Assembly (NCBI GenBank): GCA_913031405.1
Contig: CAJWCX010000053.1
Span: 1-7,154 of the forward strand
DNA length: 7,154 nucleotides
Direction of reading: 5' to 3'
Source: an uncultured Flavobacteriales bacterium
Lineage (GTDB): Bacteria; Bacteroidota; Bacteroidia; Flavobacteriales_D; Crocinitomicaceae
The translations under genes and the position numbers were made by a program. Below the pieces are notes generated by a model. The model was not told the DNA's origin, did no database searches, and was given only the letters and a program-made list of their open reading frames with translations. Below, in pieces: positions 1-6,533 of the stretch (positions are counted from its first letter, which is position 1; each line of letters starts with the position of its first letter).

Positions 1-757
1 GTCTAAATCGACCACGGGTCAACAAAATGTTCTTTTTATAAAGTGCTGTGGCTGGTTGTAATACGTTTTTAGATAAATCAAACATCGTAGAGTCCGTGAT
101 ACCTCTTTTAACCAGATTAAGCGCAATAACTCGGTTATCTACATTTTCAAAATCAGGACCTTTAATACTCAGCATATCGATTTCTATACGGTCTCTTGGT
201 ATTCGGTGGACCAGGCTAGTTAAAAATTCCTCTATATCTTCATGTTTATGGTAGCATGAATAAATCAGGTTTACTCCAAGAATCCCTAAAGCTTCTTGCT
301 GACCTCTATGGCTATTATCATGCATTTTCACGTGCAGTACAATATTATTAGGTTCACTTTCATAACTCAATTGAAAACGAATACCTACCCATCCTTTTCC
401 TTGATTTGTTTTGTGATAATTTAAAGATTCAACAGTATTGCAAAAAGCAAAAAATTTTGATTCTTTATATTTATTGGGTAAAGTTGTTTTTAAATTATTA
501 AATTCTTTATCCAGCATTGTTAACAAACGCTCTTCACAGACATATCTTGCGGCTTCTCCATACATGGCATCAGAGACCTTCATGTCATAGGCCGAATGAG
601 TAAACGCAATAGTTCCGGAGCTCCCACCAGCTTTGAAGAAGTTGGCGGCAACCTCTTGCCCAGCTCCAATTTCTGCAAAACAGCCATAGATGTCTTTTTG
701 AAGGTTTATTTTGAGTGCTTTTTCTTCAGTTGTTAGATGTCGTGTTGTCTTTTCCAT
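1..757 (-). CDS. Conserved protein of unknown function, N-terminal 252 codons (runs off the left edge)
   Basis: The frame is open from the ATG at 757-755 to the window edge, so the C-terminus is missing. The protein is soluble-looking: I see no signal peptide or membrane segment. Well-ordered motifs include AEIGAGQEVAANFF (residues 28-41), AYDMKVSDAMYG (about 56-67), QQEALGILGVNLIY (153-166) and, near the cut end, a stretch with LQPATALYKKNILL. I recognise this as a conserved bacterial family of which full-length members are, from memory, around 450-500 residues; database names for it vary and I do not trust them. I therefore assign no function. The start lies only 2 nt after the TGA of the peroxidase gene, so it is very probably the third gene of the same transcript and may be translationally coupled to it. 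No strong Shine-Dalgarno sequence precedes it. Reality of the gene is near certain; the role is unknown. Confidence 0.88.
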   Translation of the reverse strand, partial: MEKTTRHLTTEEKALKINLQKDIYGCFAEIGAGQEVAANFFKAGGSSGTIAFTHSAYDMKVSDAMYGEAARYVCEERLLTMLDKEFNNLKTTLPNKYKESKFFAFCNTVESLNYHKTNQGKGWVGIRFQLSYESEPNNIVLHVKMHDNSHRGQQEALGILGVNLIYSCYHKHEDIEEFLTSLVHRIPRDRIEIDMLSIKGPDFENVDNRVIALNLVKRGITDSTMFDLSKNVLQPATALYKKNILLTRGRFR

Positions 758-759
758 AA

Positions 760-1836
760 TCAGTTGAAAGGATCCTCAAAATTAGGATTATTAATGAAAA
801 CTGTATCTGTTAAAGTAAGTAAGAATTTCTTAAGTAAAAACTTTTCTTGTGCATCAAGTTGCACACCTCCTTGATTTGCAAATTCTATGAGTGGATCAAT
901 TGTTGAACTAACATGTATTCCTGAAGAATAATGTTCAATGACCTCGTCAAGAGTATTGAATCGTCCATCGTGCATGTACGGGGCGGTCAGTTCGATATTT
1001 CGAAGACTTGGCACCTTAAACTTACCTTGATCGTCCGATGAGCCTGTTACAATTGCCCTTCCCAAATCTGAGAAAGATTCATCTAGTCCATTATTGCTAA
1101 ATTTTTTGACACGCATCAAAGGTCCATTGTGACAATGGAAGCAATCAGCACCATTTAAACTTTTAAAGAGGTCATATCCTGCCCACTGCTCTGGTTCTAT
1201 GCTTTGAAGTAATTGAGTTTCTGCAGTGGTTAAAGAGATACCATATTCAAATTTATACATGACATCATATTTAGAGCTTGAAGATATGATGGTTCTCAGG
1301 AATTGGGCAATGGCCTTTGCAACCTTTATAGAATCAATTCCTTCTTCTCCAAAAGCTCTAAAAAATCGATTTCGGTACATAACGTCGGCACTTAACTTAT
1401 CAGTGGCAATTTTCCAGTCTTGATGCATTTCGATAGGGTTTGGTACCGGCTCCAAAATTTGTTCTTCCAGTGTATTTTTACTTCCGTCCCATGTAAAGAA
1501 TTCCTCCCAACCCATATTGAACAAAGGCATTGAGTTTCTTGTTCCTGACAACCCTTCAATACCCACTGAATATGCTGTATTTTCTGCAAAAGCATTTTCT
1601 ATTTTGTGGCAACCAGCACAATTCATGGAGTTATTACCGCTTAATTTTTTTTCATAAAACAAATGTCTTCCCAATTCAATACCTTCTTCCGTCATGGGGT
1701 TGTCTAAAGGGATTTCCATATCAGGAAAATGAGAGGGGATATCAATCATATAAGGCGTAGGAGTGTATTCAATTTTATCTTTTTTACACGATAAAAGACA
1801 AAAAGCCGGGGCAATTACAAAAATAAAAAACCTCAT
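760..1836 (-). CDS. Lipoprotein di-heme cytochrome c peroxidase, MauG/MbnH-like
   Basis: Encodes 358 residues. The N-terminus is a lipoprotein signal with lipobox LLSC (Cys17), so the protein should be exported and lipid-anchored, facing the periplasm or outer membrane. Two c-type heme sites are visible, CAGCH (Cys73/Cys76/His77) and CFHCH (Cys232/Cys235/His236). Other family marks are a WDGS motif before the first-heme-domain helix and PSLRNIELTAPYMHDGRF (from about residue 276). The Met in YMHDG (Met288) occupies the position of the distal heme ligand in classical bacterial peroxidases, where MauG has tyrosine. Family knowledge: such enzymes either reduce hydrogen peroxide or, as MauG and MbnH do, use a high-valent di-heme state to oxidise a protein partner. 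The MbnP-type gene ends 3 nt upstream of this start, which favours the MbnH-like role; a plain peroxidase remains possible. The gene ends in TGA, showing that TGA is a normal stop in this genome. Confidence 0.93.
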   Translation of the reverse strand: MRFFIFVIAPAFCLLSCKKDKIEYTPTPYMIDIPSHFPDMEIPLDNPMTEEGIELGRHLFYEKKLSGNNSMNCAGCHKIENAFAENTAYSVGIEGLSGTRNSMPLFNMGWEEFFTWDGSKNTLEEQILEPVPNPIEMHQDWKIATDKLSADVMYRNRFFRAFGEEGIDSIKVAKAIAQFLRTIISSSSKYDVMYKFEYGISLTTAETQLLQSIEPEQWAGYDLFKSLNGADCFHCHNGPLMRVKKFSNNGLDESFSDLGRAIVTGSSDDQGKFKVPSLRNIELTAPYMHDGRFNTLDEVIEHYSSGIHVSSTIDPLIEFANQGGVQLDAQEKFLLKKFLLTLTDTVFINNPNFEDPFN

Positions 1837-1839
1837 GAT

Positions 1840-2631
1840 TTAAGGTTTAAGAGCATTCATGAAATTATTCGCCAATTTTTCGGTTAACTCAAGATCACTA
1901 CTTCCCGAATGAGTGAAGAATTCATTTTTTAGGTCGATGGTACTTCCATTATTATTTAGAAAGGTTTTAAGGTCTATATCAAATTGAATTTCATATCCTT
2001 GTTCAGATGGAATCCATACCAAGTCGGTAAACTCAAAGTTCCTTTTGAATTGATCAGTACCAATATGAAAAATAAAATTATGATCAAACGAATCTCCAAT
2101 GGCTAATGTGTCTACTTTTCCTATGATATTTACAAAGATATATCCAGGGTTCCAACCCCAATGCATCAAACCTGCGTTGCTGATATTGAGAGGACTATCA
2201 TTTTCAAATGCTGAAGGATCATTGTGGTTATTTAAGGAATCTACACCAATAATTCCAGATAGACTCGTGAAATTTAATACATCTCCTGTTGTATTGATTG
2301 AGGTGTTTTGTGGTGTGTTAAAGTCAAACAAAGCCGCTTCGCAAAACAGATTACTTCCATTAGCTACTTTTGTCATATAAAATTTGAACTCTGTAAATTT
2401 CACATAATAACCTTCGGTTGTTGTATACACTGAGTCAAGGTATAAGGTATCGTCACCATACTTAGGAATGATATCGATTGCAAGGGATGATTCATTTGAG
2501 TAGGAACAGCTTCCATCATCTTCATTAGCGTTTGAGTTGTAGTTTTGTGCTTGAGAATCAGTACAGCCATATTTTTTACAAGAAACCATAAAAAAGGAGC
2601 TACAAGCCAATATGAATATAATTCTAGTCAT
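1840..2631 (-). CDS. MbnP-family lipoprotein, candidate copper-binding partner of the di-heme enzyme
   Basis: I place the start at the ATG at 2631-2629, giving 263 residues with a clean lipoprotein signal: hydrophobic stretch, then lipobox MVSC (Cys18) and KK. A longer in-frame version starting at 2811 would add 60 residues before the signal peptide and overlap the divergent helicase gene, so it is unlikely. After the lipobox comes GCTDSQAQNY...DDGSCSY (about 22-44), a Bacteroidota surface-protein motif with two cysteines and an acidic loop. The body from about residue 50 reads as the MbnP fold: FTEFKFYMTKV, a GVDSLNNH segment (129-136), MHWGWNPGY (156-164) and FHIGTDQF with His189. Known for the family: MbnP binds copper after its MbnH partner converts a tryptophan to kynurenine. 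The di-heme enzyme gene follows after 3 nt. Which tryptophan is modified here, if any, is inference. Confidence 0.85.
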   Translation of the reverse strand: MTRIIFILACSSFFMVSCKKYGCTDSQAQNYNSNANEDDGSCSYSNESSLAIDIIPKYGDDTLYLDSVYTTTEGYYVKFTEFKFYMTKVANGSNLFCEAALFDFNTPQNTSINTTGDVLNFTSLSGIIGVDSLNNHNDPSAFENDSPLNISNAGLMHWGWNPGYIFVNIIGKVDTLAIGDSFDHNFIFHIGTDQFKRNFEFTDLVWIPSEQGYEIQFDIDLKTFLNNNGSTIDLKNEFFTHSGSSDLELTEKLANNFMNALKP

Positions 2632-2696
2632 TCTTAACAAAATTAAGTTAAAATTATCGTATTTTCCTATTTTTATAGCCATAGATTTCGTCCTGT
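2632..2696. promoter_or_regulatory. Divergent start region between the MbnP-type and helicase genes
   Basis: These 65 nt separate the two divergent start codons and are very AT-rich. Any promoter for the three-gene minus-strand set and for the helicase gene must lie here or inside the opposing 5' ends. The minus strand carries TAATTTTG (2645-2638) and TAATTTTA (2656-2649), which match or nearly match the TAnnTTTG -7 element of Bacteroidota sigma factor. The first is only 6 nt from the ATG, which would give an almost leaderless mRNA. On the plus strand TATTTTTA near 2670 is a one-mismatch version. No convincing TTG -33 element sits at the right distance for any of them, so exact sites are not called. 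No Shine-Dalgarno sequence is visible before either start. Confidence 0.4.
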
Positions 2697-5600
2697 ATGC
2701 TTTCAACAATTGACCGAAAAAAACACCCCTTATTTGTATTAAATGCTTCTGCAGGAAGTGGGAAGACTTATCAGTTGGTTCTAGAATATTTATCCATTTT
2801 ATTAAGAACACCTTCTGGGGTCAAGTACAAAAGCATTGTAGCCATTACTTTTACGAATAAAGCATCCCTTGAAATGAAGACAAGAATTATTGATGCTTTG
2901 TTCAAGTTATCGAAATATGACATGGCCCATAGCGATCCTAAAACGATCTCTATTGTTCTTGAATTAATGAAAATTTTGGATATTGATGAGCGTGAAATTT
3001 TAATCAGAAGTAGGAGCGCTTTGACTTCCATTTTGCATGGCTATGAAAACTTCAATGTTTCTACTATAGATAAATTTAATTTGAGGCTCATAAAATCATT
3101 CTCAAATGATTTAGAGCTTCCAAACGACTTTGAAATTTCCTTGAACGAAAAAGAGGTTTTGGAAGAGGTTTTGGATTTGCTTTTAAGTTCCATTGGTGAA
3201 AAAGGAAATATAGCTTTGACAAAACTAGTTAAAGCCTACGCCAAGAATAACTTTAAAGAAGGAGATCAATGGAACTTTAGACGAAAGCTAGTTTCTTTTG
3301 CTTCATCTCTAAGTAAGGAGGAAAATCAGGTCTTCATTAAACTACTTAAAGAAAGTTCATTTTCTAAAGAAGATTACGAGCTCATTCAAAAAGAAATCAA
3401 TACGCTGCATGCTAAGTTCATTTCAAAAACAGCTGTTTTTGCACATCGGTTTTATGAATTGAATATCAATTGGGAAGATTTACCGTATAAAAAGTCAACA
3501 TATAATGCCCTCAAGAAAGTGGCAGATATGAAGCTTTGTCCTGTGTACAAAAAGGATGAACATATTGTTTCTGATCGGGTGATGAATTACTGCTCAGAGC
3601 CAGGAAATACTAAGGCCTTAACTCATGAGCTAAAAGCCTTACTGATTGATGTAGATGATACATATCTCGAGATTGTCCCTACATTATCAGTACTTCTTCA
3701 ATACCGTTCTAATTTTTTTAACATGGCTCTTTTGAAGTACATCCAAGAGACTTTAAATGACCATAGAGAAAAGAATAAAATCATTAGGATTTCGGAGTTT
3801 AATTCTCTGATAGGGGGACTTGTTCAGCAAGAAAAGGCGTCATACATATATGAGCGTTTTGGTGTTCGATATGAACATTTTTTATTGGATGAATTTCAGG
3901 ATACGTCGCGTTTGCAGTGGCTCAATTTATTGCCTCTTATAGAGGAGTCACTCAGTTATAGAAGGCAAAATTTAATTGTGGGAGATCCGAAGCAATCCAT
4001 ATATAGGTTCAATAATGGTCTCGCTGAACAATTTGTGAGTCTGCCAAAGATCTATAACCCCGAAAACGATCCACATGTCGCTCAGATATCATCTGTTTTT
4101 GATTTATTGGGTTGTAAAAAGCCATTAACCAATAATTATCGGTCATGTCCAGAGGTGGTTCATTTTAATGAAGAGGTATTTAAAAATTTCAGCCAGAAGC
4201 TTCCAGAAAATTTCTCAAAATTCTATGCCTCAGTGAGCCAAGTTCCTGTCTCAAAAAAAACCGGTTTTGTTCAGGTTATTTCATCAAATAAAAAGCGAGA
4301 GACTCAAGAGATGATTTCTGAAATCAAAGCAATTATTGACGAATGCGAAAAGGACGATTTCTCTCTAGGAGACATTTGTATTTTGACGGCTAAAAATGAT
4401 TTGGGAGTTCTGATCGCCAACGAGTTGACTAAAAAAGGAGTATCTGTTTTTTCTCAGGAGTCATTACTGATTTCTAAAAACATGCAGGTCCGTTTGCTTT
4501 TATCATATTTAAAATGGCGGATGCGTCCCACTATGGATGCTATGAAGCGACAATTTGCCGAATTATTCTTTCGAATGCAGGATTTGGGAGATGATGATTA
4601 TTATTTGTTTTTGAAGGACAAGATTTCAAAAAAGGGAGCTTCGTTCAAATTCTTTGATGATGAAGCTTTTTTGGATAAATATTTTAAAGGAAGAAGTCGA
4701 TTTTTTAGACCTTTTGAGAATATTTATGAGCTCGCCATTCTATTTGTTGCTATGATGAAATGGAAAGAGTCCGAAAACCCTTTTTTACATCAGTTCATTG
4801 ATCTGATTTTTCAATTTCAAAACAATAGACAGTCGGATTTAGCTAAATTCATTGAATACTATGAAGCGAACAAAGGGAAATTTGCTTTAAAAATGCCAGA
4901 TTCTCAAAATGCTGTCCAAATCATGACGATACATAAAGCAAAAGGATTAGAATTTCCAATTGTGATTATACCCGAAATGGATTTTGGTTTGGGTCTGCGG
5001 GCAGATTCAAAGTTTTTCGTTGAATCCAGAGATAAAATTATATACACGAGTTTATCTCAAACGAGTATTAATAAAGATATTGTTGACAAATCAAATAAAG
5101 AAAAAAACCTTATCCTTTTGGATAAATTAAATATGCTTTATGTTGCTTTTACAAGAGCTGAGAACCGTTTGTATGTTTTTAACCGGTATAAAGGAAAAAG
5201 GAACATGGGTTATTTGTTCCATGAATGTTTGATAGAGAGTTTTTCGCTTATCGAAGAGGAAGGTTGCTGTCGCTATATTTCAGGCACTGAAGTTGTGAAA
5301 GAGAAAGAAGGGATGGAGAAAGCATCCGACTCTTTTTATACAGCCTCGGATGTGTCTATTGATCCGTCGAAGGTGGAATTGATTCTTTCGGATGAGCTCT
5401 CAGAAAGTCATTCTTCTCAATCTGAACGATTGTTTGGAATCTATTTTCATCAGTTTATGGCTCAAGTGAATCGAGCCGAACAAATACAGGACGAGATCAA
5501 CGTATTCAAAGAGAACGATTTGATTGATTCTTCCATATTGAATCAGATAGCTGACTCAGCTCTTTTATTTTTTGAAAAGGCAGCTGACACAGATTTATTT

Positions 5601-5843
5601 AAAGATGTGCTTGATATTCATAATGAGCAGGACATTTTAATTTCTAAATCTCCCATAATGCGTCCGGATAAAATCATCGAGAGAATAGATGACGTAGTGG
5701 TGGTTGACTTTAAGACAGGATCAGCAGATAATTCTCATCATGAACAGATATGGAACTATAAAGCGGTATTAGAAGAAATCTATCATAAGCCTGTTAAGTC
5801 AATATTGTATTACACGCAGCACAATCAACTACTTGAGATTTAA
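2697..5843 (+). CDS. addA: AddA/RecB-type UvrD-family helicase-nuclease
   Basis: Encodes 1048 residues with a full superfamily 1A helicase core: Walker A ASAGSGKT (17-24), motif Ia ITFTNKAS (50-57), STIDKF (about 121), Walker B LLDEFQDT (396-403), motif III GDPKQS (429-434), motif IV NNYRS (479-483), motif V IMTIHKAKGLEF (742-753) and motif VI LYVAFTRAENRLY (from 814). The C-terminus is a RecB-family PD-(D/E)xK nuclease: GIYFH (His918), Asp991, then DFKTG with Asp1004 and Lys1006, and QIWNY (Gln1017/Tyr1021). The 13-residue spacing of the two aspartates fits the family, so the nuclease looks intact. Known role: cytoplasmic unwinding and resection of double-strand DNA ends for RecA-dependent repair, normally with AddB. 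It is somewhat shorter than Firmicutes AddA (about 1200 residues). The start fits because Walker A begins 16 residues in, as usual. No addB-like gene is next to it. A stand-alone helicase-nuclease is the alternative. Confidence 0.92.
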   Translation: MLSTIDRKKHPLFVLNASAGSGKTYQLVLEYLSILLRTPSGVKYKSIVAITFTNKASLEMKTRIIDALFKLSKYDMAHSDPKTISIVLELMKILDIDEREILIRSRSALTSILHGYENFNVSTIDKFNLRLIKSFSNDLELPNDFEISLNEKEVLEEVLDLLLSSIGEKGNIALTKLVKAYAKNNFKEGDQWNFRRKLVSFASSLSKEENQVFIKLLKESSFSKEDYELIQKEINTLHAKFISKTAVFAHRFYELNINWEDLPYKKSTYNALKKVADMKLCPVYKKDEHIVSDRVMNYCSEPGNTKALTHELKALLIDVDDTYLEIVPTLSVLLQYRSNFFNMALLKYIQETLNDHREKNKIIRISEFNSLIGGLVQQEKASYIYERFGVRYEHFLLDEFQDTSRLQWLNLLPLIEESLSYRRQNLIVGDPKQSIYRFNNGLAEQFVSLPKIYNPENDPHVAQISSVFDLLGCKKPLTNNYRSCPEVVHFNEEVFKNFSQKLPENFSKFYASVSQVPVSKKTGFVQVISSNKKRETQEMISEIKAIIDECEKDDFSLGDICILTAKNDLGVLIANELTKKGVSVFSQESLLISKNMQVRLLLSYLKWRMRPTMDAMKRQFAELFFRMQDLGDDDYYLFLKDKISKKGASFKFFDDEAFLDKYFKGRSRFFRPFENIYELAILFVAMMKWKESENPFLHQFIDLIFQFQNNRQSDLAKFIEYYEANKGKFALKMPDSQNAVQIMTIHKAKGLEFPIVIIPEMDFGLGLRADSKFFVESRDKIIYTSLSQTSINKDIVDKSNKEKNLILLDKLNMLYVAFTRAENRLYVFNRYKGKRNMGYLFHECLIESFSLIEEEGCCRYISGTEVVKEKEGMEKASDSFYTASDVSIDPSKVELILSDELSESHSSQSERLFGIYFHQFMAQVNRAEQIQDEINVFKENDLIDSSILNQIADSALLFFEKAADTDLFKDVLDIHNEQDILISKSPIMRPDKIIERIDDVVVVDFKTGSADNSHHEQIWNYKAVLEEIYHKPVKSILYYTQHNQLLEI

Positions 5844-5844
5844 C

Positions 5845-6516
5845 CTAAGAATGATTCGACATTTTGAGAAATGTATATATGATTGGATGAGGAAGATCTC
5901 TCGTAGAGGATATTTGAGGGCAAAAAGCACAGCTCAAAAAGAATTCATGTTTCCTTAAACTTATTACCTCTGGGTCATTAAAATGATTTACCGCTTCTAC
6001 ATCTACCAGTCCAGACTCCAGTTGATCAACTAGTTGCGGGTATAAGCTAAATCTTGATGATGTCAGTTCGACTGTATTGAAATTTTCATAGAGCTTTCTA
6101 AATACTTTACTTTTTGGCTCTATTGTAATGCGCTCAAAACTATTTCCTGAAACTAAATTTTCACTGATTAATTTTCCCTGATTAGGGACGAGCTTGTTTT
6201 GAGTTATTAGATATTCTAAAAAGACTTTAAATCCCTCACCTGTGATGAGAATGGGGATTTTTTTATTTACAATTTTTTTAAAAACACCATTTAAGAAAAA
6301 GGCATTTTCTATCGGTCCTGGGGCCACCCAAATCCCATCGAATTTATCAAAGTAAATGTCTTTATACTTCAATGCTTCACTAATTTTAATCCAGTAGTAA
6401 TTCACCTCGAATTCAAGAAATTCGGCAGAATGATCAAGAGATAGATTGGTAGCATGGTGTGCATTAAAGGTAAAGTTATAATCGCCTATAATCGCTATTT
6501 TGAGTGCATCACTCAT
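5845..6516 (-). CDS. CTP synthase C-terminal (class I glutaminase)-like protein lacking the catalytic cysteine
   Basis: Encodes 223 residues without signal peptide. The N-terminus KIAIIGDYNFTFNAHHAT (6-23) and FDGIWVAPGPIENA (59-72) match the stand-alone family related to the CTP synthase glutamine amidotransferase domain. In that family I recall the nucleophile elbow as GTCGGFQ; here the aligned stretch reads ITGEGFK (91-97), so glycine stands where the cysteine should be and no other cysteine is near. The C-terminal part HEFFLSCAFCPQ (190-201) aligns with HPFFVATLFQPE and has Gln201 in place of the acidic residue. I infer that the fold is kept but glutamine hydrolysis is lost, leaving perhaps a binding or regulatory role. 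It is not CTP synthase itself: the synthetase domain is absent. The gene starts 17 nt after the upstream lipoprotein gene, so the two may be co-transcribed, and its TAG stop lies 1 nt from the stop of the convergent helicase gene. Confidence 0.75.
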   Translation of the reverse strand: MSDALKIAIIGDYNFTFNAHHATNLSLDHSAEFLEFEVNYYWIKISEALKYKDIYFDKFDGIWVAPGPIENAFFLNGVFKKIVNKKIPILITGEGFKVFLEYLITQNKLVPNQGKLISENLVSGNSFERITIEPKSKVFRKLYENFNTVELTSSRFSLYPQLVDQLESGLVDVEAVNHFNDPEVISLRKHEFFLSCAFCPQISSTRDLPHPIIYTFLKMSNHS

Positions 6517-6533
6517 ACTATTTACTTTGTTAA

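Noticed and set aside
1226..1760. Small frames opposite and beside the peroxidase gene (for example 1226-1423 plus, 1392-1595 minus, 1530-1760 plus)
   Set aside because: They are other-frame shadows of a gene with clear heme motifs and show no protein-like features of their own. The same holds for 48-254, 2099-2380, 2771-3031, 6454-6651, 6530-6769 and 6661-6894.
1..2631. A methanobactin biosynthesis cluster
   Set aside because: Only MbnP-like and MbnH-like genes are present; there is no precursor peptide gene and no MbnB- or MbnC-like protein in the window.
2638..2645. TAATTTTG as the definite promoter of the three-gene minus-strand set
   Set aside because: It matches the Bacteroidota -7 consensus, but it is 6 nt from the start codon, has no paired -33 element that I can see, and such AT-rich octamers are common in this DNA.
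2632..2811. 60-residue upstream extension of the MbnP-like gene
   Set aside because: It would place a signal peptide in the middle of the protein and overlap the first 115 bases of the divergent helicase gene. The ATG at 2631 gives a standard lipoprotein start.
5859..5874. Bidirectional terminator between the convergent genes
   Set aside because: The stem is six mostly A-T pairs with no following T-tract on either strand, and it lies inside coding sequence. This is expected by chance in AT-rich DNA.
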